Positions 47,916-59,455 are shown, counted from the first letter of the stretch. The stretch: 64,000 bases of DNA from Anastatus disparis (GCA_017163975.1 JAFFSR010000373.1:1853501-1917500), one strand, 5' to 3'. Numbers and translations: made by a program. The notes: a model not told the origin generated them from the letters alone.

Positions 47916-49571
47916 TTAAATATTATTATTATCATTTTCCTTAGAATCATTACTCTTATTATTTGTTAATTCTTTCAGAATGTATTTAAAATATATATCT
48001 TGTAAGATGGGTATATACTTTTCTATCACAACTTTGTTATCAAACTCAACTTCAATTATAAAGCATGTGTCATCCCCTGATGAATAAATAATAAAATGAC
48101 AGTAAGGTAAATTACTAATGTACATACCCAATTGCACTTGACAATAATATTTATGTTTTTTTTTAAAGTAATATTATTATCATTAATATTAATGTATTTT
48201 AAATGCCTTATCGCTTGACTAGCTGTATAAACTTTTCCTATTTTAGGACTTTTTATTTCTACAATATGTTTATTTACTACGATACCATCTGGACTAAAAC
48301 CCATCCAAGGTATGGTTGGATTTATGAGGAGTCCCATACGTATAACTTCAAAATCTGTCATATTTTGATAACACTTTATAGCAGCTTCTTCCATAATGAT
48401 TCCATGTTTTGTATCAGCTGTACCTTTAAAATCATTATGTAAATAACTCACAATTTTTTTTTCCCAATTAGGGTTTTTATTTGATGAGTACGTAAACAAC
48501 TCATATGCATTACTTGCAGTCACTCGTAGTTTTCTTTCAGCTTTCCATACATTATTATTTTGCTCAATTGTTTTCATACAGATATCAACAGCTTGTTCAA
48601 CAGTTTTGACAATATTTTCTTTAAAAAATAACTGTTCCTGCATATTCAATTGATTAAATATTTGCATTATAATCTTAGTATCATTAATTGTATGATAAGA
48701 AATTAGTTGAGATTCGACAAGAGAGAAAATATTTGCAGAAAGCATTTTCACAGCAGTATCTCTTACTATCTGATTATTTTTTTGTACATCAGGGACTTCA
48801 TAGTTACTAATTGCACTTCTGTAACCTTTAAGTGTTTTTACTAACTCCACGTTCATATCATCCATTCCTACAACAGTATTATAAATCAGTCAAACACATT
48901 TTGTATTATATTATTTTATAATGTAATTAATTAATATTTGCCTTCTGTTAATACATTTAGAAAATTAACATTTTCTAATGGGTTGTAGCGAATAAGATGA
49001 TTATCTGATTCATTTTTCTTTTTAAGATGACAAAATTTAAGAATTGGCTCTGTAGCATACATGTTTGTTGTGACTGTTTTCAATTTACCCCATTGCTGTT
49101 TAATATCGGTACACGTTGCTTCTTCAATTAGTGAAAAAGGTGTACTGAAAATGCATAAATAATGAAAAGAAAAGTTGATAACCATCAATTTTAAACATTT
49201 TTTATATTCAAGTATATAAAATAAACTTACCGACTTAAATAAATTAACACTGCCACGCAATGTTTGCACTTTCCAAGAGCACCTGCTGCACACGAACAAT
49301 TACAATTTATTTGAGAATTATTATTTTCACTTATAATTTCAATTTTTATTTCATGCAGCTTATGTATAGCAGACGACTGTATACAAAGTGCTAATAATAC
49401 GCTTTTATTTAAAATTTTTGAGGTGATACCACAAAAGACAATATGTTTAGCATTGTAAACTCTCTCCCCTTCTTGATAGCAGCGAATACCTGGCCCAATA
49501 TATTCCAAAACATTGCTAAATTCTATTAAAAAATTAACACTCCCCATGTTTACAATACTTTTTATTCGCAT
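47916..49571 (-). pseudogene. ISL2EU SWIM zinc finger / YqaJ exonuclease, one frameshift
   Basis: Exons 49571-49231, 49144-48942 and 48867-47916. Exon 1 carries a SWIM-type finger (CNCSCAAGALGKCKHC). The YqaJ (lambda-exonuclease-like) domain is in exon 3: RKLRVTASNAYELF, then GIIMEEAAIKCY, then WMGFSPDG followed by EIKSPK, the metal-binding core, and QVQLGMYI. Intron 1 is GT-AG; intron 2 would use GC-AG (GAAG/GCAAAT). A run of nine A's at about 48161-48169 shifts the frame by one just before KHKYYCQV. One lesion in a homopolymer could be a sequencing error. In the group it acts with the transposase, possibly in end processing (inference). Confidence 0.85.
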
Positions 49572-49637
49572 TTAACCCAGCATCTAAGCTTCTATAATTT
49601 ACTACGTGAGGCGCCACTCGAGGTCTTACCAAGGCGA
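49572..49637 (-). repeat. ISL2EU right terminal inverted repeat
   Basis: Reverse complement of the left end over about 65 bp with no visible mismatch, which indicates recent transposition. Confidence 0.9.
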
Positions 49638-51345
49638 ATTATTAATGCTTCACTATCTTTTGTAAAATAATTCTTAAAAAATCTAAGGCACAAAGAAAGT
49701 ATAAGTTCCAAAAAAATATAAGGCTCAAGAAAATATAATGCTCTAAAAATATAAAAAAGAAAAAATTATTGGGCCCAAAAAAATAAAAGGCACAAAAAAA
49801 TATAAGGCTTAAAAAATATTGAGAAGGAAAAATTATTGGGCCTAAAAAAATATAAGGCTTAAAAAATATAAAGAAAAAATCATTGGGTCCAAAAAATATA
49901 AAGCCCTAAAAAATATAAGGCTAAAAAAATAATGCTCAAAAAATATAGAGAAAAAAAATTATTGGGCCCAAAAAAATGTAAGGCCCAAAAAAATATATGG
50001 CTTAAAAAATATAGAGAAGAAAAAATTATTGGGCCCAAAAAATATAAGGCTCAAGAAAATATAAGACCCAAGAAAATATTAGGCCCTAAAAAAAGGCCCA
50101 AGAAAATATTAGGCCCTAAAAAAAGGCCCAAGAAAATATAATGCTCAAAAAATATAGAGAAGAAAAAATTATTGGGTCCAAAAAAATATAAGGCTAAAAA
50201 AAATATAATGCTCAAAAAATATAGAGAAGAAAAAATTATTGGGCCCAACTTAATGTAAGGCCCAAAAAAATATATGGCTCAAAAAATATAGAGGAGAGAA
50301 AATTATTGGGCCCAAAAAATATAAGGCCCAAAAGACATTGCTATTTTTATTAAAAAAAGATTGTACACATTTGAAAGAAGCGATGAACCGGAGAACCGGA
50401 GAGCCGGAGATCCGGAGAAAAACGTGGTTTCACTTTAATATAATATAGGATTTCTAATTTTATAAATTTTATATGTCATAATCGGTATTAAGATACCTTA
50501 TTCAAATCCATTAAATTTTTTTAAATTGATTTTAATAAGTCATTTCCAGCAGAGTCATCCACGCGGATTTCCATTTGAATCCACGTGAAATCCATGTTCA
50601 TCCACATCAATGCCGTCTTATAACACAATGGGGCCCTAGGCACAACAATGATAGAGGCCCATGTAAAGGCATTAAAAATGAGATTTTTGTTTGATTCCTG
50701 ATTATTTTCTTCTTAAGGAACCAAGTCCTAGGCTTGATTAAGAAGTCAATGTTTTCACATTTTTTATTTTTCTTTTCAAAGTTAATTTCTTTGTCTTTGG
50801 TTTTGGTTTATTGTCTGTCAAAAATACAAATCAACCGAAATTTCATAAAATTCTTTTTGAAAGTTATTTTTTGAAGAATTGATTCCATATTACTGGTATA
50901 ATCTAAAATAATTGAAAACATCTAAGAAAATATACAATTTTATATTACGTATTAAATATAAAATACAATTATTTTTATTTTTATGTTTGTTTTATTAAAA
51001 TTTAATGTTTTAGTGTTTCGTTACTTTCTATAATAATTATATTATTTTTTTAAATTTATTTATATTCTAACATGAGACTATATTTGAAATAAAAATACAT
51101 GATCTTTGAATCTATGTGCATGCATTCTCATTCGCACACTTGGAATAATAGAATAATAAAATATTTCACAAATGTGAATTTATATATGAGAGTTATAGTA
51201 TATTTTTTATACTTAAAAAAACTCTAAATAACATGTTTCTTTCTAGTTTCCTCGTTCGTTCTCTTTACAAATTTTGTAAAAGAAACTTTTTCTTTGCAAA
51301 ATTTGCTGCAAGAGGAAGATGCAAAATTCAATAATATTTTATTTA

Positions 51346-51573
51346 TTATACATGGATAGATGTCTTAGCGAACTGCCAACCAAGAGGGGAGGTATACAGT
51401 CCGCTCATACTCAGCGGCGAACAGCAATAATTATGTTGGCGTTTTGAATGCCAAAAGTTACTTGTGAGTTGCGTGCGCACGGCTGGCTGATATCGGTTGG
51501 CTTTTAAAACGCCAACATTTGTTTTTCTGTCTCCCGTAAACTTGTAGTATACTGCGCCCTCACGCTTTGGCAT
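51346..51573 (-). other. Unassigned 75-codon frame in GC-richer sequence
   Basis: Frame starts MPKREGAVYYKF and ends SIHV. The composition is richer in GC than the surroundings and there is no homopolymer bias. No family is recognised, and there are no splice sites or promoter to support it. It may be a fragment of a nested transposon. Confidence 0.25.
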
Positions 51574-51726
51574 ACAGCATACAAAAAGTTCTTTCAGTGT
51601 ATAAATAATTAATTTTCAACAATTTAATAAAGGTGATTCTATTTTATTAATAATCTTATTCTTTACCATCACTAATAATAATTAGTTAATAAATAATAGA
51701 TAACGCTTTATAATTTAAACATTTAA

Positions 51727-52873
51727 CCCGAGTAACCTTTTTACTTCGGCGTGCAGAGGGCCCGAAGTCGGTGCCGAATCACCTTCAGTGGCACCGAAAC
51801 TCTTGCCGAATTGTCGCCACAGTGGCACCACATCGGCGTGAGGCGTGGCGGCGAAACGGGGCCCTGAGAGGGCAGCCGAATCTAGCTTATAAAATCATAG
51901 AATTGAACGTAATTTATGTACAATTATTGATATAAAAAAACAGCTGTTTTCCAATGGTAACCGATCGATTGATTGTTCAAGCAACTGTCTACTTTTTAAA
52001 ATAGTTTTCATTAGTAAAAAAATTTAAGTAACTTGAGTTATTCGAGTAACTCGAGTTATTCAAATGATTCGAATTATTCGAGTAACACTAGTTATTCGAG
52101 TTCATATTTTTGTCGAATACCTAACTCGAACTTGAAGAAAAAATTACTCGCGAGTACTCGACAATCGAGTACTCACACTTATTCGAGGTATTCGAATCGG
52201 CGTATTCGAGTTTTCGTTCTAAGTACTCGAAAAAAATATGAATTACTACGAATCACTCGAGTACTCGAAAAAAATATGAATTTCTCAATTCACTTGAGTA
52301 CTCGAAAAAATATGAATTAATCGAATAAATCGAGTATTCGAAAAAATATAAATTACTTGAGTATTCGAAAAAATATAAATTACTCGAGTACTCGAGAAAA
52401 TATAAATTACTCCACAAAATATGAAGAACTTGAGTTACTCGAATAACTAGTTAATTTATTAATTATATTATCTGTGGCAATTAGTTCTCATTTCCACGAG
52501 AATAATCAGTTTTTTATTACGTTTTTATCAATTGGTTTTAGGTTGTATTTGTCCGTGTATGCCGGCGGAATTTCGGAATCAATTTTTAACGAGTTCAGGT
52601 CGAGTCCAAAGAAAATCATTTTTATTAATTCAATCACTCATTTTTAATTTTTAATTAAAAAAAAGTTTTACCATTGCAAGAAAATACAATAAAGAATATT
52701 TCGAGGTTATGTAAGATACACATCGATATTATGACAAAATCTATGCGATTTTCGGCTAGCCATCATAGGACCACGCTCGCCACCACGCCTCACCCATTCG
52801 GTGGCCCGACTTCGGCAGCCGAAGGTGGCCCAACTGAGAGAAGTTGGTTGTCGTAATAAAAAGGTTACTCGGG
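51727..52873. mobile_element. Inverted-repeat element CCCGAGTAACCTTTTTA with ACTCGAGT interior
   Basis: CCCGAGTAACCTTTTTA at 51727 is mirrored by TAAAAAGGTTACTCGGG at 52857-52873; AA on both sides could be a 2-bp duplication. Subterminal parts are GC-rich (GCCGAATC, GTGGCACC, CCGAAGTCGG). The middle (52030-52440) is an array of ACTCGAGTA(C/T)TCGAAAAAATAT words. No coding capacity; the 95-codon frame there translates the repeat. Confidence 0.75.
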
Positions 52874-53595
52874 AATGTGTTGTTTTTAATGTATACTGTC
52901 AATTTCATATATTATTATTTAAGTCTTATTAGGAAAATTGAAATATTTAAAAAACAGTATTTCATTTTTTTTTAAGAATTGAAAAAAAAATTTCACTTAT
53001 GCGGGGTCCTTATATCAACGAAGATAGACGCTTATAGAAGCGTACTTTAAATGGGCGGACAGGGGTTCAAAATCTAAAGCTTATGTCCTCCAGCCGCGTG
53101 GTGGCGCTACTAAAATGCCATGTATTTCTATATCTGTATATACCGATGTTTTCATATATATAGATATACACGTAATGTTAAAGTGTCCTCCAAAAGCTGG
53201 GCCCCCAAAGTTAACCCAGAAGTACGCTTCTATAAGCGTCTATCTTCGCTGCTTATATAAAGGGGGCCCTAGGTACGAGCCTATAATGCCTATTGGGAAA
53301 GACGGCACTGATCCACATGGATATCCACTTGGATCATCCACGTCGATATTTATCTGGATATTTTCAATAGGGTCTTGTCCAAATACCCCTCGCGTATGCG
53401 ATCCCGACCACTAACGATACCAGCATATTTTAAACACAAGAATCTAGTCACTTGATGTTAAAATTTGTGTCCAACTTCCGCAAGTGGTGAGAGTTCAGTA
53501 CACTTCGTATATAAATCCAATCCATCTGACCATTACTAAAATGCGCGCATGTTTACTAGTGACCTCTGCGGCGTTACGTTTATATTAGGTTAGAT

Positions 53596-54406
53596 ATGAT
53601 ATAGGGATATATCTGGAACTTTTTAATTTTGAGAAATTGTCTTCACAACAATTGAAAAGTCTATAATACAAGTTTCTGGAGTGACAAACACTTCAATAAG
53701 GGCTTAAATTACTCGTTTCTGTGAGTAGAATATGTAATTAAATTTTGGTATCGATTGAACAATCGTTGTTCACGGTACATAATTTTATACGTCAAAAATG
53801 ATACTTTTTTCATATTTTTCTACATGTGTTTCTTGAGCTATAAAAAAAGTAACGTACTTTCGATCATTCTCAAATTTTCTGAGCATAATGAATATGGTAA
53901 AAAGAACAAATTTTCTGAGCATAATGAATATGGTAAAAAGAACAGTTTAAGCCTACCCTGGTACATGTGCCTCTCTTTAGGAAGCTGTTAGACTATTTTT
54001 AATGTAAGTGTAATTTTTAGGTGAAAATTACACTAACATTAAAAATAGTCTAACAGCTTCCTAAAGAGAGGCACATGTACCAAGGTAGGCTTAAACTGTT
54101 CTTTTTACCATATTCATTATGCTCAAAAAATTTGAGGATGATCGAAAGTACGTTACTTTTTTTATAACTCAAGAAACACACGTAGAAAAATATGAAAAAA
54201 GTATCATTTTTGATGTATAAAATTATATAACGTGAACAACGTTTGTTCAATCGTTACCAAAATTTAATTACATATTCTACTTACAGAAACGAGTAATTTA
54301 AGCCCTTATTGAAGTGTGTGCCACTCCAGAAACTTGTATTATAGACTTTTCAATTGTTGTGAAGACAATTTCTCAAAATTAAAAAGTTCCAGATATATCC
54401 CTATAT
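53596..54406. mobile_element. 811-bp palindromic foldback with 9-bp flanking repeat
   Basis: Arms of about 400 bp (left to about 54013, right from about 54024) are reverse complements with a tiny loop. Both flanks carry AGGTTAGAT (53587-53595 and 54407-54415). A 9-bp duplication suggests Mutator-like mobilisation. The left arm has a tandem copy of a 36-bp segment (TTTTCTGAGCATAATGAATA) that is absent from the right arm. The same frame is open in both arms only because they are mirror copies. Confidence 0.75.
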
Positions 54407-54410
54407 AGGT

Positions 54411-54885
54411 TAGATTAATTCACAGCGATCAAATGAATACAGAAATTTTCAAAAACATAATACAATTAATTCATACATTTTATTACTTGTATGTTATTTT
54501 TAAAATTTTGTTTATAATATATTTTATATTTAAATAAAAACTGATAAAAAATAATAATTAATAAAAAAATTTGAAAACTAATATAAATGGGTAAAAAATA
54601 TTATTCTGTAATAATAATAGATAAAATCGGATGATAAGGGATAAAATCTAATAAAATGTCCGAATTAATACTAATTTTATTCCCTTTTGTTCAATTTTAT
54701 TACTTATTATTGTATTTTATCCATTTTTATCCACTTTATCCATTTATATCTATTTTTATTACCTTTCTTCATTTTTTATTACTTACAAATAGTTTTTATT
54801 CATTTTTAAACACTTTTATTTAACTTGACTGCCTCTGAATATGTCCTCAAATCTTGCGATTAAAAATTAACGTACTTCCCATTGA
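54411..54885. other. AT-rich spacer
   Basis: ATTTTTATC-rich low-complexity sequence. No features supported. Confidence 0.4.
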
Positions 54886-54889
54886 CTTA

Positions 54890-55970
54890 CCAGGAGAGTT
54901 GCGGGTCACAGATCTTGATGAAACTTTAGGATAAGTATTCAGTCATTAAAATATTAGGAAAGCTACAGCGGTACGGTCTAACGCTTCAAAAAACTGAAGT
55001 TATAAACAATTATAGTCTTATTTTTAGAAAAATATGAAAAAAGAACTCCTAATCGAAGTGTGAACAATTCTGTCTAGAAATGTCTTTAATAAATCCAAAA
55101 AAACTGAAATGAAAGCAGAGAAACTAAGCTTTAATTTGCTAGTTTCCGAATTAAAAAATAATAATTAGAACTAAAATTATGCTTGTTTAAATTCAAGCAT
55201 TAATAGAGTCCTAAAAATCAACATCCTTCAAAATTTAGACTATTTTTGGTACTCTCTTACTGCTCAACTTTAAACAAGCATAACTTTAGTTCTAATTATT
55301 ATTTTTTAATTCGGAAACTAGCAAATTAAAGCTTAGTTTCTCTGCTTTTATTTTAGTTTTTGTGGATTTATTAAGAAGGGGCCGAACTATCTGTCTTTGT
55401 CTAATAGCGTTTTTCATCATTTATGTAAACACTATCCGGTATAACAAGAAAAAAATAGCAGCCCCCGCTAGATATTAGTATAATTAGTAAATTTTGTAAT
55501 AACAACCAAATTTTTTACCGCATAGTTTTTGACTAATTAGAGACCTACTAGCAATCTAGAATATAACCTATCTTTTTTTGGTAGGTCTCTAATTATTCAA
55601 AAACAACGCAGTGAAAAAATTTGGTTGTTATTACAAAATCTACTTATTATACTAATATCTAGCGGGGGCTGCTATTTTTTTCTTGTTATACCAGATAGTG
55701 TTTACATGAATGATGAAAAACGCTATTAGACAAAGACAGATAGTTCGGCCCCTTCTTAAAGACATTTCTAGACAGAATTGTTCACACTTCGATTAGGAGT
55801 TCTTTTTTCATATTTTTCTAAAAATAAGACTATAATTGTTTATAACTTCAGTTTTTTGAAGCGTTAGACCGTACCGTTGTGGCTTTCTCATATTTTGGTA
55901 CCTAAATACTTATCCCAAAGTTTCATCAAGATTTGTGACCCGCAGCTCAGACACTCTCCGGGTTCGATGG
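54890..55970. mobile_element. Foldback element, interrupted by a second palindrome
   Basis: Left arm: GCGGGTCACAGATCTTGATGAAACTTT..., mirrored on the right by AAAGTTTCATCAAGATTTGTGACCCGC. A second inverted pair inside the left arm surrounds AACTAAAATTATGCTTGTTTAAA (55160-55310). The element was entered at TTAA by the 381-bp MITE at 55375-55755. Removing that MITE restores the GGATTTATTAAAGACATTTC complement. Confidence 0.7.
55375..55755. mobile_element. TTAA-flanked palindromic MITE (GAAGGGGCCGAACTATCTGTC)
   Basis: 381 bp; inverted ends GAAGGGGCCGAACTATCTG and its exact complement. Flanked by TTAA (55371-55374 and 55756-55759), with near-perfect arms meeting near 55560. It is inserted in the arm of a larger foldback. 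Confidence 0.9.
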
Positions 55971-56829
55971 CTGAAATTTTCAGAATATATGTATTTTGCA
56001 TGACAATACATGATTCTGTAATTAAAAAAAAAAATTTTTATAATTAAATATTTATTATATATAAGAAATATTATATAGCAGCTATACGACTAATCGGCCT
56101 CTCTTCTTTGTGCGGCTATTCGTAACAGCTACTTAATTCTCATTAAAGGCTTACACATATAAGCGTTACTGAGAAAATGTATACAAGTGTGTGTGTTTTG
56201 CAAAAAACACACTCATACGCACATTCATACGCTTTTGTATATATAAGTATATAAATGTGTACTATATGCGTGCACATTTGTATACTCATATAAATAAATG
56301 AAATCAATAAAAAAAATATTTTAAAAAAATGCTTTTATTTAACGTTAAAAAAATTAATAGAAAAAAATAAATTATAAAAATTTAAAAAGAACTAAAAAGT
56401 AAAAATAAATAAATAAAAAATAATTTAAAAAAAAACGCTTTTATTAAAAAACAAAAAATAAAATGTTTAATAATTCAAATGTATAATTACATTATAAATT
56501 ATGTTTCTGCCTAATATTTTATTGAAATTTTATATAAAAGCGTGGAGAATATAATTCTAAATGTTCTTTCAATATTCTCCACCACGGTGGTCCTCGAGTA
56601 ATTTTGACCGTGAAGTTTTTGCACCTCAGATTTTCCTTTTGGATATGATTCTAGGCACATTTAGGATCGAATTCCAACAAAAACCAAAATCGAAGAATGG
56701 GTGCTTTTTTATTTATTCAAATTTCATTTTTTATGTTTTTTATAAAAAAAATTTTTTATTGATAATTTATATAATTACAATTAATTATAATTAATTTATA
56801 ATTTATATTCATAATTAATTTTTAATTTC
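55971..56829. other. AT-rich spacer with short microsatellites
   Basis: ACACACTCATACGCAC / TATATAAG-type low-complexity at 56150-56280 and A/T-rich sequence after it. No gene is supported. Confidence 0.4.
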
Positions 56830-58221
56830 TAGAATGTCGTTTTCTAATTCCAATCGATTTCTATCGTATTAAATCGTATTGAAGCTAATCCTTTTTTTAT
56901 CAAGGTTAATAGATTCGTATCATTTTTTATAGGAACATATTTGGTTGATAGCCATGTCGATTCAAATCTATTCCTATCGTACTAAATTATATTGAAAGCA
57001 ATAGCATTTAATCAAGTTGAATAGATTTGTATCGTATTTATTAGGGATAAGTTCGGTTGATAGCTAAGTTAACCCCAATCGATTTTTATCGCAGAAAATT
57101 GAATTAACAGTGATAGTTTTTTGTCGAGTTTCATAGCTATATATCGTATTTAATACGAATCAATTCAGTCGATCGCTAAATCAATTCCAATCGATTTCTA
57201 TCGTATTAAATCGTATTGAAGCGAATCATTTTTTATCGAGGTTAATAGATTCGTATCATTTTTTATAGGAACATATTTGGTTGATAGCCATGTCGATTCA
57301 AATCTATTCCTATCGTACTAAATTGTATTGAAAGCAATAGCATTTAATCAAGTTTAATAGATTTGTATCGTATTTATTAGGGATAAGTTCGGTTGATAGC
57401 TAAGTTAACCCCAATCGATTTTTATCGCAGAAAATTGAATCAACAGTGATAGTTTTTGTCGAGTTTTATAACTATATATCGTATTAATAGGAATAAATTC
57501 GGTCGATAGCTAAATCAATTCCAATCGATTTCTATCGTATTAAATCGTATTGAAGCGAATCATTTTTTATCGAGTTTAATAGATTCGTATCATCGTTTAT
57601 AGGAAAATGTTTAGTTGATGGTCAGGTTGATTCAAATCGACCTAATCTTCAACTATATCGTATTTAATTGTATTAAAAGTAATCACTTTAAATCAAGTTT
57701 AATAGGTTTGTATCATATATTTAATAGATATAAGTTCGATTGGTAGATATTTTTTTAATCTAGTTTAATGGATACGTATTTTATTAGATCCAAATAAATT
57801 TGGTCGATAGCTTAATTAATTCAAATCGATTTTTATTGCAATAAAGCGAATTAGCAGTGATTGTTTTTCATCAACTGTAATAGATTCCTTTCGTATTTAA
57901 TATAAATAAGTTTAATTAATGGCTAGGTCAATTTCAATAAATTCCTAACGCATTATATCACATTAAAAGTAATCTTTTTATAATGTTTTAATACATTATT
58001 ATTGTTTTTTATAGGAATCATTTCGATTGGAAAACATAACAATTCTAATCAATCTATTGCATTCATCATATTTAAAGGAATCTTTAAGGATTAGGAAAAA
58101 ACATCTAATATTTTGCAAGTGCACAAGATAGTAAATAAGTAACTAAGTAAAAAAATACCTAAAAAAATAGTATATGACTTCATTTATAAAAATACATGAA
58201 AAGAACACATCAAAATAATAC
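56830..58221. repeat. Higher-order satellite, right arm of the inverted pair
   Basis: Reverse complement of 3390-4735. The word GGAACATATTTGGTTGATAGCC starts at 56932 and 57268, giving a 336-bp higher-order unit of three ~112-bp subunits. The two full units are highly similar. The outer flank (58010-58221) also matches the flank of the left arm and stops abruptly where TGTAACGG begins. Confidence 0.75.
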
Positions 58222-58396
58222 ATGTAACGGCTCATATCAATTTTAGGTATAATTATTTAATTTAATATAAATACGTCATAAGAATGACTATATTATTTAA
58301 AAGATAGAATAATTTTTGGTTATAAGAAATTTAAATTACATTAAAAGTATAAGTAGGACTCCATAGTTACCTACTGAGGTCGATAAGATAACTCAA

Positions 58397-58437
<41 letters not shown>

Positions 58438-58656
58438 TATAGTAAAATGATTATAGAAATAGAATGTTCTATTTCTTTTAATAGAAAGTATTATCAATAT
58501 TTAATTGTTAATAATAAAATGTAACTTTCTAAAATAATTGTGTATATATAAATAGAACATTCAATTTATATAATATGTATGAAACTGATAACTCTATTTA
58601 AAGTTTAAAGATATTAATTAAAATATAAAAGATTAACTTTTTCAATTAATATGTTA

Positions 58657-58678
58657 AGTCCTGGCTTGCACCAGGACT
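58657..58678. other. Strong hairpin AGTCCTGG/CCAGGACT
   Basis: 8-bp perfect stem with a six-base loop, followed by AAATAAAAATG. In the putative LTR it may help 3'-end formation. A second hairpin GGTGGA/TCCACC is at 58824-58840. Confidence 0.45.
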
Positions 58679-59455
58679 AAATAAAAATGTGAAAATAAAT
58701 GTGTATATGTTATTCAATTATTTAATTAATTGCATTAAATATATATATATATATAAATTATGTATGTTTAAAATATTGAATTTATTTATATAATATATAA
58801 AGATAGAGAAGTATGAATCTAGTGGTGGAAAAACTCCACCAATATTTAATTGAACAAAATCGCTCTCACGATTGAATAGTATTAAAGGATAAACTTGATT
58901 CTTGAAAATGAAGAGTTTATTAAATAATTATATATTCTTACCTTGTCGTATTTCTCAGTAGATTGGTGCTAGGTATGGGCGGACAAATGAATAGGCACAA
59001 TATGTAATAGATCCTCGAGGTTTATTGATATTTTTTTAACACTTTTAATATAATTGATTTTTATGCGCGTATATATATTTTAATAATTGATACAGGTATA
59101 TTTAATAATAACAATTGCTTTGAAATATAAACTTGACGGGCAGTGTAAACGTATTACCAATAAGACACCCGGGGTAATATTCCGTTTTTTCGATGATCTC
59201 AATTTGGTTTTATACTTATCTTTGTTTATAAGATTTTATTGTCTTTTACATCAATTTTTATTTGTAAATTTTCTTAAATTTTAATAATATGTTTCGTAAT
59301 GTTTTTGAGATTTGTAAAATTCATTTTGAAATTTCGAAACATACGTTTCGATTCTTTTCTGGTGATCTACTTAATTTCGCTTAATAATGAAATAATACGA
59401 GTGTTCAATAATTGAGGAATTTGATTTACCAATGTTAATAAAAACGATACGTTTG

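Larger units (their letters stand above)
45835..49637. mobile_element. ISL2EU DNA transposon, nearly intact
   Basis: Perfect or near-perfect terminal inverted repeats of about 65 bp: TCGCCTTGGTAAGACCTCGA at the left and its complement at the right, extending to ATGCTGGGT. AT occurs at both junctions, which fits the 2-bp duplication. It has two convergent genes: a THAP/DDE transposase on the plus strand and a SWIM/YqaJ nuclease on the minus strand. This gene pair is the hallmark of the ISL2EU group. Both genes are open apart from one homopolymer frameshift in the nuclease gene. Confidence 0.9.
45690..50340. repeat. GGGCCCAAAAAATATAAGGC minisatellite, split by ISL2EU
   Basis: Irregular units of 20-45 bp (AAGGCCCAAAAAAATATA, AGAGAAGAAAAAATTATTGGGC) occur at 45690-45832 and 49670-50340. 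The ISL2EU element inserted between the two parts. Frames in it (KKYREEKIIGPKK) are repeat translations. Confidence 0.8.
50546..53372. mobile_element. CCCTATTGAAAATATCC-family element with ATCCACGTGGAT interior, heavily nested
   Basis: The right end is GGATATTTTCAATAGGG at 53372. The left part (GTCATCCACGCGGATTTCC, GAATCCACGTGAAATCC) has the same word set, but the extreme left end is eroded. Between about 50620 and 53300 lie other elements, including the one at 51727-52873. An inverted pair at 53020-53046 and 53221-53248 (CGAAGATAGACGCTTATAGA) marks another small foldback. Confidence 0.5.

Noticed and set aside
49932..50141. Lys/Pro-rich frame KKYREEKIIGPKK
   Set aside because: Translation of the GGGCCC minisatellite.
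53755..54250. Two similar frames (78 and 66 codons) on opposite strands
   Set aside because: Mirror copies in the arms of a palindrome; no sign of coding selection.
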